64,000 nt of DNA from Endozoicomonas sp. NE40 (GTDB lineage Bacteria; Pseudomonadota; Gammaproteobacteria; Pseudomonadales; Endozoicomonadaceae): the NCBI RefSeq assembly GCF_040549045.1, contig NZ_JBEWTB010000002.1:2370001-2434000 (forward strand). Reading direction: 5' to 3'. Positions 1-8,046 of this stretch are shown in pieces; the first letter of the stretch is position 1; each line of letters begins with the position of its first letter. A program made the translations under genes and the position numbers. The notes below the pieces were generated by a model. It worked only from the letters and a program-made list of their open reading frames with translations. It had not been told where the DNA came from and searched no databases.

Positions 1-289
1 TCTCATCGATAGGATCACCCAGAACGTCCATAATGCGTCCCAGGGTTTCTTTACCCACTGGCACCTGAATCGGAGCGCCAGTGTTATTGACAGCCAGCCC
101 ACGGGAGACCCCTTCAGTGGAACCCATAGCAATGGAACGCACAATACCGTCGCCCAGCTGCTGCTGAACTTCCAGAACCAGACTTTTTTCGTCCACTGTC
201 AAAGCATCATACACTTTGGGAACACTTTCCCTTGGAAATTCGACGTCGATGACGGCGCCGATTATTTGTACGATACGACCGCTACTCAT
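1..289 (-). CDS. atpD: ATP synthase F1 subunit beta, 5' part only
   Basis: This is the N-terminal 96 codons of the catalytic beta subunit of F1Fo ATP synthase. The rest, including the P-loop, lies outside the window. It starts at the ATG at 289 and opens with MSSGRIVQIIGAVIDVEF, the usual beginning of the beta-subunit barrel domain, followed by a GSTEGVSRG stretch typical of the family. It lies 55 bp downstream of atpG in the same minus-strand operon, which is the standard order (A-G-D). The epsilon subunit gene atpC would be expected just beyond the edge. Nothing unusual is seen. Confidence 0.97.
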   Translation of the reverse strand, partial: MSSGRIVQIIGAVIDVEFPRESVPKVYDALTVDEKSLVLEVQQQLGDGIVRSIAMGSTEGVSRGLAVNNTGAPIQVPVGKETLGRIMDVLGDPIDE

Positions 290-344
290 AACCTACCCTC
301 TACCTTTTTCTTTTTTACAGCCGTGCGCTACAGACAGCAGCGCT

Positions 345-1205
345 TTAAACGGCCGCGGCGCCGCTCACGATTTCTGACAATTCCTGTGTGATCGCTGCCT
401 GACGAGCCTTGTTGTAAACCAGTTGCAAATCGTCAATCAGGTTTCCGGCGTTATCGGTAGCACTCTTCATAGCGACCATTCGGGCCGCCTGTTCACAGGC
501 ATTATTTTCTACCACAGCCTGAAAGACCTGGGATTCGATATAACGCACCAGCAAACCATCCAGCAAAGCTTTAGCATCGGGTTCGTAGATGTAGTCCCAG
601 GGCTTCTTCAGTGAATCATCGTCGTCTGCCACCAGAGGCAGCAATTGCAAGGACGTCGGTTTTTGCGTCATGGTGTTCACGAATTCACTGTGTACCACGA
701 ACAAACGATCAATCTTGCCTTCCTCATAACTGTCGAGCATCACCTTTACGCCACCAATCAGGTCGGCAATATTGGGTGAGTCGCCAATGTGGGTCATAGC
801 TGCCACAACGTTGCCGCCATAGCTGCGAAAGAACGACACTGCCTTGCTGCCGATCAGGCAAAGGTCAATCTCAACGCCTTTGTCTTTCCAGCCACTCATT
901 TCAGAAACGGCTTTCTTGAACAGGTTGATGTTAAGACCACCACACAAACCACGATCTGTTGAAACGATAATGAAACCAACCCGCTTCACTTCCCGCTCAA
1001 ACATATAAGTGTGCTTGTACTCGGCATTAGCGTGAGCAACATGCCCGACAACCTGACGGATACGTTCAGCATAGGGGCGGCTGGTTTCACGCCGGTCCTG
1101 TGCTTTACGCATTTTGCTCGCTGCCACCATTTCCATGGCGCTGGTGATCTTCTGCGTACTTTTAATGGACGATATCTGCGTCCTAATCTCTTTTGCGCCT
1201 GCCAT
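345..1205 (-). CDS. atpG: ATP synthase F1 subunit gamma
   Basis: This encodes the central rotating stalk of F1, which couples rotation of the membrane c-ring to catalysis in the alpha/beta hexamer. The 286-residue product has the family length. The N-terminal coiled coil opens MAGAKEIRTQISSIKSTQKI and is followed by TSAMEMVAASKM. The C-terminal helix carries the conserved ATDNAGNLIDDLQLVYNKAR segment followed by QAAITQEL, a hallmark of gamma subunits. It lies between atpA (55 bp upstream) and atpD (55 bp downstream) and is presumably cotranscribed with them from a promoter upstream of atpI. It is intact. Confidence 0.98.
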   Translation of the reverse strand: MAGAKEIRTQISSIKSTQKITSAMEMVAASKMRKAQDRRETSRPYAERIRQVVGHVAHANAEYKHTYMFEREVKRVGFIIVSTDRGLCGGLNINLFKKAVSEMSGWKDKGVEIDLCLIGSKAVSFFRSYGGNVVAAMTHIGDSPNIADLIGGVKVMLDSYEEGKIDRLFVVHSEFVNTMTQKPTSLQLLPLVADDDDSLKKPWDYIYEPDAKALLDGLLVRYIESQVFQAVVENNACEQAARMVAMKSATDNAGNLIDDLQLVYNKARQAAITQELSEIVSGAAAV

Positions 1206-1260
1206 TTTCAGTCCTCAAGCCAGCTACCGTTACCAGAAGCTGGCTTTGATACACAGATGT

Positions 1261-2802
1261 TTACCAGGTCTGGGTGGCCTTGAACTTTTCAATGGCTTCC
1301 TTGATACCTGCCTGAATGTCGTCGTTGTAGTCTCCGGTTTCATTCACTCTGGAGATCAACTCACTGTATTCAGCCCTGGCAAAACTGAGCAGAGCAGCTT
1401 CGAAATCACCAATCTTGTTCAGGGCAACATCTTCCAGATAGCCATGTTCTGCCGCATAAATAACAAGCCCCATTTCCGCCACTGACAACGGTTCATACTG
1501 CTTCTGTTTCATCAGCTCAGTCACACGCTGACCGTGTTCAAGCTGTTTACGTGTCGCTTCATCAAGATCGGAAGCGAACTGGGCAAATGCCTGAAGTTCG
1601 CGATACTGAGCCAGTGCCAAACGAATACCGCCACCCAGTTTCTTGATAATCTTGGTTTGTGCCGCACCACCTACCCGGGATACCGATACGCCAGCGTTCA
1701 TCGCCGGACGAATACCCGCGTTGAACAGATCGGTTTCAAGGAAAATCTGACCATCGGTAATAGAAATAACGTTGGTAGGTACAAAGGCCGATACGTCACC
1801 CGCCTGAGTTTCAATGATGGGCAGAGCCGTTAATGAACCGGTCTGGCCTTTAACTTCGCCATCGGTAATTTTTTCTACGTAGTCAGCATTAACACGGGCA
1901 GCACGTTCCAGCAGACGGGAGTGGAGATAAAAAACGTCACCGGGATAAGCTTCACGACCGGGAGGACGACGCAGCAACAGGGATATCTGCCGGTATGCCC
2001 AAGCCTGCTTGGTTAAATCATCATAAACAATCAGGGCATCTTCACCGCGATCACGGAAGTACTCGCCCATGGAACAACCACCAAAAGGCGCAAGGAACTG
2101 CATCGCAGCCGGATCAGCAGCACCGGCAGCCACAACAATGGTGTGTTCCATCGCACCGTGTTCTTCAAGCTTGCGTACAACGTTGGCAATGGTGGATTGC
2201 TTCTGGCCGATGGCGACATAGACACACTTAATGCCTGTGCCTTTCTGGTTGATGATGGCATCAACGGCCAAGGCGGTTTTACCAGTCTGGCGGTCACCAA
2301 TGACCAGCTCACGCTGACCACGCCCAATGGGTACCATTGAGTCAACGGACTTGTATCCGGTCTGTACCGGTTCATCCACCGACTGACGGGCAATAACCCC
2401 CGGTGCGACCTTTTCAATGGGTGAGCTTGCAGAGGCTTCCAGAGGCCCTTTGCCATCAACCGGATTACCCAGTGCATCCACCACACGACCCAGCAGTTCT
2501 CTGCCCACCGGAACTTCGAGAATTCGACCTGTACACTGGACACTCTGACCCTCAGCCAGATGACCGTAGTCGCCTAAAACAACAGCACCTACGGAGTCCT
2601 GTTCCAGGTTGAGAGCCATGCCGTATACGCCACCGGAGAATTTGATCATCTCCCCGTACATAACGTCGGCCAGACCATGGATTCGAACGATACCGTCGGT
2701 CACGCTGACAATGGTACCTTCGTTTTGTGCTTCACTGGACACATCAAGTTGCGCAATGCGGCTTTTGATGATGTCACTGACCTCGGAAGGATTCAGTTGC
2801 AT
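1261..2802 (-). CDS. atpA: ATP synthase F1 subunit alpha
   Basis: This is the non-catalytic nucleotide-binding subunit of F1, 513 residues, the same length as the E. coli protein. The P-loop GDRQTGKT is at residues 169-176. The start MQLNPSEVSDIIKSRI is the conserved N-terminal helix that contacts the delta subunit. The alpha signature region near PAMNAGVSVSRVGGAAQ is present, including the family arginine. It lies 79 bp downstream of atpH and 55 bp upstream of atpG in the atp operon. The many open frames on the opposite strand inside it are shadows of a strongly coding sequence. Confidence 0.98.
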   Translation of the reverse strand: MQLNPSEVSDIIKSRIAQLDVSSEAQNEGTIVSVTDGIVRIHGLADVMYGEMIKFSGGVYGMALNLEQDSVGAVVLGDYGHLAEGQSVQCTGRILEVPVGRELLGRVVDALGNPVDGKGPLEASASSPIEKVAPGVIARQSVDEPVQTGYKSVDSMVPIGRGQRELVIGDRQTGKTALAVDAIINQKGTGIKCVYVAIGQKQSTIANVVRKLEEHGAMEHTIVVAAGAADPAAMQFLAPFGGCSMGEYFRDRGEDALIVYDDLTKQAWAYRQISLLLRRPPGREAYPGDVFYLHSRLLERAARVNADYVEKITDGEVKGQTGSLTALPIIETQAGDVSAFVPTNVISITDGQIFLETDLFNAGIRPAMNAGVSVSRVGGAAQTKIIKKLGGGIRLALAQYRELQAFAQFASDLDEATRKQLEHGQRVTELMKQKQYEPLSVAEMGLVIYAAEHGYLEDVALNKIGDFEAALLSFARAEYSELISRVNETGDYNDDIQAGIKEAIEKFKATQTW

Positions 2803-2881
2803 AGCTTACCTGCCAAATTTGTAGCTATTGAAAACAGCCTTGAGCTGGAAAAGCCTGAGCTGATAAATAGCTAAAAAATAA

Positions 2882-3415
2882 CTATGAAATCATTGCATCA
2901 GCCAACTTGGTCAAGCGGGTACGAACACTGCCATCGATCACAAGATCGCCAGCTTTTACAATCACCCCACCCACCAGTTCGCTGTCTATTTGTGTGTGCA
3001 TCCGGACACTTCGCCCCAGACGCTGCTCAACTTTCTTAGCGATCTTCTCTTCCTGAGATTCCGTCAGAGGGAACGCTGAAGTTACGACTACATCCTGATA
3101 ACTCTGATCTTGTGATTTCATCTGCTCGAACAGCGCATCAATATGCGGCAGCAGAGAAATACGTTTTTTATTGGTAAGAATTCTGATGTAATTTTCGACT
3201 TCAACCGTAAGGCTGCCTTCACACAACTGGATAAAGGCCCCTGCCTTCATGTCACCGTTTGTCGACGGATCTTTCAGTATCCGGTCAACGGCCTCACGCC
3301 TGGACACACTGGCACAGAGTGTCAGCATCTGAGACCACTCATCCAGCTGGTCAAGCTCCTTGGCCAGTTTGAATGCGGCTTTAGCGTAGGGACGGGCGCA
3401 TGTGGTCAATTCCAT
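2882..3415 (-). CDS. atpH: ATP synthase F1 subunit delta
   Basis: This is the peripheral-stalk connector that sits on top of F1 and binds the C-terminus of subunit b. At 177 residues it is the same length as in E. coli. It starts MELTTCARPYAKAAFKLA, the conserved N-terminal ARPYA(K/R)A motif. The C-terminal part has the typical DSELVGGVIVKAGDLVIDGS stretch followed by VRTRLTKL. It is separated from atpF by only 12 bp and precedes atpA, as expected. Assignment is by family motif and operon position. Confidence 0.97.
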   Translation of the reverse strand: MELTTCARPYAKAAFKLAKELDQLDEWSQMLTLCASVSRREAVDRILKDPSTNGDMKAGAFIQLCEGSLTVEVENYIRILTNKKRISLLPHIDALFEQMKSQDQSYQDVVVTSAFPLTESQEEKIAKKVEQRLGRSVRMHTQIDSELVGGVIVKAGDLVIDGSVRTRLTKLADAMIS

Positions 3416-3427
3416 GGATAACCCTCT

Positions 3428-3898
3428 TTATAGTTCCGCAACCAGGTCATCAACCAGACGGCTGTTGGCGGACTCATCCAGATTTTCACCAAGAATCCGT
3501 TCAGCTCCGGCGACAGCAAGAACCGCTACCTGGGCGCGTAATGTTTCACGAGCCCGGTTGAGTTCCTGTTCGATATCAGCCTGGGCTGCTGCTTTCACTC
3601 TTTCAGCTTCTTCTCTGGCCTGCTCTTTGGCTTCATCAACAATCTGCCCTGCACGCTTGTTGGCAAGATCAATGATTTCCTGGGCCTGCTCACGCGCACC
3701 CTGAAGCTGTTCAGTGACTTTCAGTTGTGCAACTTCCAGCTCCTCGTTGCCACGGGCGGCGGCAGCCAGACCATCAGCAATTTCTTTTTTCCGGGTGTTC
3801 AGAATCTGCATAATGGGTGGCCACACATACTTCATGCAGAACCAGACAAACACCGCAAACGCAATTGACTGACCAATAATGGTCGCATTTATATTCAT
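3428..3898 (-). CDS. atpF: ATP synthase Fo subunit b
   Basis: This is the peripheral stalk subunit that anchors delta and F1 to the membrane. The 156-residue product has one N-terminal membrane segment (roughly residues 4-26, starting MNINATIIGQSIAFAVFVWF). A long charged, alanine-rich coiled coil follows, as in E. coli b (156 residues). It is followed closely by atpH (12 bp). The 211-bp spacer separating it from the upstream atpE gene is longer than the other gaps in the operon and contains inverted repeats, described separately. Confidence 0.97.
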   Translation of the reverse strand: MNINATIIGQSIAFAVFVWFCMKYVWPPIMQILNTRKKEIADGLAAAARGNEELEVAQLKVTEQLQGAREQAQEIIDLANKRAGQIVDEAKEQAREEAERVKAAAQADIEQELNRARETLRAQVAVLAVAGAERILGENLDESANSRLVDDLVAEL

Positions 3899-4086
3899 GC
3901 AAACTCCTGTGCTCCAGTTGTTTCAAAAGATGTTTCAAATCAACCCGCACTGTTTTTTCTTATCAGCCTGAAACAACATCACCATCAAGGTTCCTGCTCA
4001 AACTGTTTGGCTCCCAGTAAGCCGGCTGTACTGCTTAAACCTTCTAGCCGGGTCTTTGAATCAGCTTACTGCAACTGCCAGATACA

Positions 4087-4111
4087 AGGTGCTGCTGATT
4101 ATTGAGCACCT
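4087..4111 (-). other. Hairpin directly after atpE
   Basis: The arms AGGTGCT (4087-4093) and AGCACCT (4105-4111) can pair, with an 11-nt loop, and overlap the atpE stop codon. No T-tract follows on the minus strand, so this does not look like a strong intrinsic terminator. Further along in the 211-bp atpE-atpF spacer a second weak pair of arms (CCGGCT and AGCCGG, about 4021-4050) can be seen. By position such structures could stabilise the atpE end of the mRNA or attenuate it, helping to raise c-subunit output. That role is inference. Confidence 0.35.
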
Positions 4112-4364
4112 ATTGAACGAGAGCCACAAACGGATTAGCAAAGGTGAAGAACAGAGCGATACCCACACCAATCATGGTCACGGCATCAAGCAGACCAGCT
4201 ACGATGAACATTTTCACCTGCAGCATAGGTACCATTTCCGGTTGACGGGCTGCACCCTCAAGGAATTTCCCCCCCAGAATACCGAAGCCTATAGCGGTTC
4301 CCAATGCGCCAAAGCCAATCAACAGGGCAACTGCAACTGCGGTCAGACCTACTACCAAGTCCAT
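4110..4364 (-). CDS. atpE: ATP synthase Fo subunit c
   Basis: This encodes the proteolipid of the rotating c-ring. It has two membrane helices joined by the polar loop ARQPE, and an ion-binding Asp in GLLDAV, about residue 60 from the preferred start. I chose the ATG at 4364. A strong GGAGGA lies just before it, and the product then begins MDLVVGLTAVAVALL, matching the usual start of Pseudomonas-type c subunits. The longer frame opens at an ATG at 4379, but this Shine-Dalgarno lies inside that extension. The carboxylate is Asp and no sodium-binding signature is evident, so proton coupling is the likely mode. Confidence 0.95.
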   Translation of the reverse strand: MDLVVGLTAVAVALLIGFGALGTAIGFGILGGKFLEGAARQPEMVPMLQVKMFIVAGLLDAVTMIGVGIALFFTFANPFVALVQ

Positions 4365-4488
4365 ATTTCCTCCCGACATTCGTCGTTTAGTATTACTTCT
4401 CGAGTTAAAGATTCGTTTTATGGTTTATAAACAAAGCAACACATACAGCCGTGAAGCTCCAGCTTGCAGAAGCCTGTCAGCCAGACTC

Positions 4489-5355
4489 CTAATGATCTTC
4501 ATGGGCCATACTCAGATACACCACTGTCAGCATCATGAAGATAAATGCCTGCAGCGTGACCACCAGAATATGGAACACCGCCCAACCGAAATGCAGTGGC
4601 AACTGGAAGTAACCAATCATTGCAATCAGGATGAAGATCAACTCACCGGCATACATGTTGCCGAACAGTCGCAACGCCAGAGAAACAGGTTTTGCAATCA
4701 GGGTGACGAATTCCAGCACGAAGTTAATTGGAATCAGCAGCGCCTGAACCGCCTTATTCGGGCTATTGAATGGATGAAGTGTCAGCTCAGCAATAAAGCC
4801 ACCAACACCTTTCATCTTGACAGAGTAGAAGATAATCATCGCAAAGACGGTAAGAGACAGTCCAAGCGTAATATTCGGGTCGGTGGAAGGTACAACCTTC
4901 ATGTAAGGAATGCCCAGCAGGGTGGCAAGTCCAGGAATCCAGTCCACAGGCACCAGGTCCATCAGGTTCATAAAGAACACCCAGACAAAAATAGTCAGGG
5001 CCAGCGGCGCAATCAGGTTGCTCTTTCCGTGGAAGGTGTCTTTAACACTGCCGTCAATAAACTCAATGATGGTTTCAACCACATTCTGTAAGCCACTGGG
5101 GGTACCAGAGGTAGCACTTTTCGCGATTTTTCTGAACAGGAAAACAAAAATCCCGCCCAGAAATACCGACCAGAACAGACTGTCCAGATGAAATGCCCAG
5201 AAGCCCATTGCCTGCGCCTCATAGGCACTATGGGCAATAGTCCAGACAGGTTCAGCCAAAATAGAACCGTCAGCCCGTTCGAATCCGGCTGGCAGTTGGC
5301 CAAAGGTCAGATTCTGCAAATGGTGCTGAATATATTCAGAAGCAGTTGCTGCCAT
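4489..5355 (-). CDS. atpB: ATP synthase Fo subunit a
   Basis: This is the stator subunit forming the proton half-channels next to the c-ring. The 288-residue hydrophobic protein has the hallmark SLALRLFGNMYAGELIFIL segment, whose arginine interacts with the c-ring carboxylate. A second conserved helix near the C-terminus carries VVTLQAFIFMMLTVVYL. The N-terminal leader begins MAATASEYIQHHLQNL, as in other gammaproteobacterial a subunits. It is the second gene of the operon, downstream of atpI. Confidence 0.97.
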   Translation of the reverse strand: MAATASEYIQHHLQNLTFGQLPAGFERADGSILAEPVWTIAHSAYEAQAMGFWAFHLDSLFWSVFLGGIFVFLFRKIAKSATSGTPSGLQNVVETIIEFIDGSVKDTFHGKSNLIAPLALTIFVWVFFMNLMDLVPVDWIPGLATLLGIPYMKVVPSTDPNITLGLSLTVFAMIIFYSVKMKGVGGFIAELTLHPFNSPNKAVQALLIPINFVLEFVTLIAKPVSLALRLFGNMYAGELIFILIAMIGYFQLPLHFGWAVFHILVVTLQAFIFMMLTVVYLSMAHEDH

Positions 5356-5391
5356 GGAGTTCCCCGTTAACCATCAAAAGCTAATCGTTCT

Positions 5392-5808
5392 TTACTGACG
5401 ACGCCCGACCAGCAAAGGTGTAAACCAGTTAACCGCCTGAACCAGTACGAATGCGCCAAACAGCGACAGCGGCTCAACCGGTTTCACCAGAGTAAAAATC
5501 AGGACAAAAGCCAGCATGGTTAATGCAAACTTACCTGCTTCTCCCTGGTAAAAAGACCTGGCAATTTTTTGTGCAGCGTTTGCACCCCTGTAACGAAATG
5601 CCTTCCAGACCAGATAAGCATTAGGAATAGAGCACGCCAGCCCGCCCAGAAAAGCGGAAGTAGCATGGATAATTCCCATCGGTAACAAAAACAGGGACAA
5701 GCACAATGTAGTCAACAACTGGGCAAGCACAACCCGATGAACCGCAGGGCGGCGCAAATGCGGATAGCGGCTTACGTTACTGTATTTCCACGCCCTGACT
5801 TCAGACAT
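5392..5808 (-). CDS. atpI: ATP synthase protein I
   Basis: This is a small membrane protein thought to assist c-ring assembly and Mg2+ handling; it is the usual first gene of atp operons. About four hydrophobic segments are visible, with the motif GGLACSIPNAYLVWKAFRY and a C-terminal VQAVNWFTPLLVGRRQ typical of the family. The open frame extends to an ATG at 5886. I prefer the internal ATG at 5808 because the extra 26 residues are not family-like and the shorter 138-residue product matches known lengths. Neither start has a convincing Shine-Dalgarno, so the start is uncertain. Confidence 0.88.
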   Translation of the reverse strand: MSEVRAWKYSNVSRYPHLRRPAVHRVVLAQLLTTLCLSLFLLPMGIIHATSAFLGGLACSIPNAYLVWKAFRYRGANAAQKIARSFYQGEAGKFALTMLAFVLIFTLVKPVEPLSLFGAFVLVQAVNWFTPLLVGRRQ

Positions 5809-6073
5809 AGAGTTCACTGCCCACTGGACTGTTATGCGTAAATAAAAGGTTACGCATTCTGGTTTGCACAATTCGGACACCGGCATTGATTATTTTTCGT
5901 TCACCGGTTATTGCAGGGTTTTCAACTGCAGCTTCTGGTCAGAAAAAACTCTCTTTCCGAAAGCCCGAATCACCTTAAGGGAGTTCAGTTATTAGTCTGA
6001 TGCAACGTTTTTGTCTATTTTTTGTTACATCACACTGAATTTTTAGCGTTTTTTCTCTCCCCTAGCGGCGAGC

Positions 6074-6103
6074 AGTATAATGTGTAGAAGTACCTACATT
6101 CAA
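6074..6103 (-). promoter_or_regulatory. Candidate sigma70 promoter of the atp operon
   Basis: On the minus strand, TTGAAT (6103-6098) and TATACT (6079-6074) are separated by 18 bp, giving 4/6 and 5/6 matches to the sigma70 consensus. It points into atpI about 265 bp downstream. It is the best promoter-like pair I can see in the spacer, but it was found by eye. Confidence 0.45.
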
Positions 6104-6291
6104 CCGATAGATTAACAGTAATTAACTATTACTCTTCGAGGTAGAGCATCATCTACTTAGAAAACAGTACAAACAACACCCAACACGGTTACTTATTCAT
6201 CATCAGAAAACAGGCTGAAAAATAAACGACATCTCTACAGCCCTTTATATATGCACATTAAATGCATGTTCAAATTTTTTTACATACTAAA

Positions 6292-6317
6292 GCCAGGCCT
6301 GTTTTTTTTGACCTGGC
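6292..6317 (-). terminator. Weak hairpin downstream of the LysR gene
   Basis: GCCAGG (6292-6297) and CCTGGC (6312-6317) can pair around a 14-nt loop. On the minus strand the stem is followed by only TTTA, so this is a poor intrinsic terminator. It is listed because it lies just after the LysR gene. Confidence 0.25.
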
Positions 6318-6370
6318 CCTGTCCGGCTAACCCTGTCAAAAAGTCAGTCAGTCTTGAGAGTGGATAGTAT

Positions 6371-7270
6371 TTACTGCTGGCTCTCTCTTTTAGAAAGAAT
6401 AAAGTCGGTTGTTTTTTGAACAACACCGCTGCGGTATTTATTCCGATTAAGCAGAAGATAGAAATACCTTTTAAGGGTAAGGTCCCTGACATTAATGATC
6501 GACAGCAGGCCACCATTTACTGCACGCCAGACGGCCAGCCTGGAAATGCACGCAATCCCCAAACCGTCCATAACGGCCTGTTTGATGGCTTCTGAGCGAT
6601 TCAGGCTCATCAGTATTCTGGGGGTAACCAGCTGTGAAGCGATGACTTCATCAAACAGTTCCCGCGTACCAGAACCCGACTCTCTCAGAATCCAGCTCTC
6701 GTCTTTCAGGTCTTTAAGCCCAATATCCTCTTTGTTCGCCAGAGGGTGGTCCGGGTGCGCAATAATAACCAGCTCATCCTCCCGCCAGGTGTGAACATCG
6801 ATATCCGGATGCAGACAAGTGCCTTCAACAACTGCCATATCAATATCCATAGCCACCAGGCTATTGACGATACTGCGCGTGTTATCAATCGTCAGTTCGG
6901 TGCGGATTCTGGGAAACTCTCTGGAAAAATCCCCAAGGATTCCGGGCATCAGATTGTTTCCAACCGTAGAGCTGGCACTGATTTTAAGAACGCCCTGCTC
7001 ATAGCAGCTGCCATCAACAAACTGCTGCTCTATCTCTTTTGCCCGGTCAACCAGCTCACAGGCCATGGGCAGCAATGCACGACCAGCATCGTTTAAAGTC
7101 ATGGATGCCCCCTGGTGTCGATCAAACAGCGATCCCAGGTGTTTTTCAAGCTCAGACAGCGCCATACTGGCCGCAGGCTGGGAAATAAACAGCAACTCGG
7201 CTGCAGCCGTTACCCTTCCACACTGCGCAACGGCCTTAAAAATCTCCAGCTGCCGCAAAGTGATATGCAT
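6371..7270 (-). CDS. LysR-family transcriptional regulator, YeiE/CysL-like
   Basis: This is a 299-residue DNA-binding regulator. The N-terminal winged helix-turn-helix opens MHITLRQLEIFKAVAQCGRV and continues TAAAELLFISQPAASMALSE. The C-terminal ligand-binding domain contains the segment ILRESGSGTRELFDEVI; the GSGTRE motif is shared by the CysL/YeiE branch, where sulfite or similar anions are sensed. Ligand specificity cannot be read from the sequence. It is transcribed away from a small plus-strand frame at 7434, so the intervening 160 bp may hold an autoregulatory site. No sulfur-metabolism gene lies beside it. Confidence 0.9.
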   Translation of the reverse strand: MHITLRQLEIFKAVAQCGRVTAAAELLFISQPAASMALSELEKHLGSLFDRHQGASMTLNDAGRALLPMACELVDRAKEIEQQFVDGSCYEQGVLKISASSTVGNNLMPGILGDFSREFPRIRTELTIDNTRSIVNSLVAMDIDMAVVEGTCLHPDIDVHTWREDELVIIAHPDHPLANKEDIGLKDLKDESWILRESGSGTRELFDEVIASQLVTPRILMSLNRSEAIKQAVMDGLGIACISRLAVWRAVNGGLLSIINVRDLTLKRYFYLLLNRNKYRSGVVQKTTDFILSKRESQQ

Positions 7271-7433
7271 ATACTCTCTCCACTATCTCTGTTAACTGGT
7301 CACTTCAGGGATAAGAATCATTTATATCTCCCTGATTATTTATTGATTATTCAGGTCTACACTTAGTTCATATACTGCGCCCATAAATTGCCAAGGCAGT
7401 TTTCCTTTTTGTCTTTGTTAATAAGGAAAGGGC

Positions 7434-7586
7434 ATGAAACATACTTCAATTAAATCCTGGGTGGAATTAAAGAAGCAGACTCCCGTCTTTGAGCAGATTG
7501 TTCATTTAAAAAGGCGTCAGAGAAATGCGACTTGCTGGAATCACATGTCCCTGTTTTTTCGCGAAGCGGATAAACATTTGAAGTGA
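7434..7586 (+). CDS. Possible 50-residue protein, unknown
   Basis: A short frame starts at ATG 7434 with a good purine-rich site (AAGGAAAGGG) just upstream and ends at TGA 7586. The product begins MKHTSIKSWVELKKQ and is basic, without membrane segments or recognisable motifs. It is divergent from the LysR gene. Downstream, another frame without a start encodes about 30 residues ending GSFIAFGL (stop near 7743), and then comes a strong terminator. The small gene may be a real peptide or the 5' end of a decayed longer gene. Support is limited to the start site and position. Confidence 0.35.
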   Translation: MKHTSIKSWVELKKQTPVFEQIVHLKRRQRNATCWNHMSLFFREADKHLK

Positions 7587-7730
7587 CTCCCCGCAGGGCT
7601 TTGCAGAATCGCCTGAGGCCCTGATATACCAGCATTCTGACAGGTAAACGAAGCCGTAACAATAATGAGCAAAAGGCTATCGCGCTTTACTTCCTGAATA
7701 AACAGGGTGTAAAGCCCGGCAGCTTTATAG

Positions 7731-7868
7731 CTTTCGGACTTTGACGTTACCGCAGAAGACTTAGCCGCAATTGATTGCGGCTTTTTTTGACTTTAGGAGC
7801 CGTACCCCACTCCAGCATAATCTGCCTTATCATCAGTCCCGTCCTTCCGAAACCACCTTCACACGTAT
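7731..7868 (-). pseudogene. Decayed remnant of a tyrosine-phosphatase-like gene
   Basis: Minus-strand codons 7863 to about 7799 read CEGGFGRTGLMIRQIMLEWG. This aligns directly with the catalytic loop CKGGSGRTGLMAGQIMLERG of the intact phosphatase gene at 11156-11665. No start, upstream domain or C-terminus survives, and stops interrupt the surrounding frame. A second match, the 16-mer AGCTTTCGGACTTTGA at 7731-7746 plus about 40 less conserved bases after it, also occurs downstream of the intact gene (about 11071-11125). The order and orientation are the same, with about 120 bp missing in between. This is best read as an old duplicate of that locus reduced to fragments. Confidence 0.75.
7763..7788 (+). 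terminator. Intrinsic terminator
   Basis: A perfect stem, AGCCGCAA (7763-7770) with TTGCGGCT (7775-7782), closes on a TTGA loop and is followed by seven T residues on the plus strand. It would end transcription coming from the small frame at 7434. The complementary arm lies inside the relic region that resembles the phosphatase 3' flank. Confidence 0.8.
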
Positions 7869-8046
7869 GGTGATTGACTACCCCTCATTTAATCTAACCA
7901 TAAAGACGACACTTATCGTTTTATTGTGACACCTGTCAAAGAGGCTTATCCAGAGATAAAGGCGTGCATATGATCACTTTCACCTCCTGATCATGGACGA
8001 CTGTGTTGAGATGACAGACTCACTTCATATTGGAAAGCACTGATAT
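7869..8046. other. Spacer before the surface-protein gene
   Basis: About 180 bp with no gene seen. It presumably carries the promoter of the frameshifted surface-protein gene. No clear sigma70 pair or operator was identified. Confidence 0.5.

Larger units (their letters stand above)
5809..6370. other. Spacer between atpI and the LysR gene
   Basis: This gap of about 560 bp has no convincing gene. It holds the likely atp promoter (6074-6103) and a weak hairpin after the LysR gene. The middle part is AT-rich. The open frame running 6280-6516 on the minus strand overlaps the end of the LysR gene in another frame and looks like a shadow. Confidence 0.7.

Noticed and set aside
4420..5091. 223-residue plus-strand frame opposite atpB
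   Set aside because: Antisense to atpB; rich in His/Gln/Asn as expected for the reverse complement of hydrophobic codons.
7450..7662. 70-residue minus-strand frame
   Set aside because: It runs opposite to the small plus-strand frame with a better start and lies in a degraded region.
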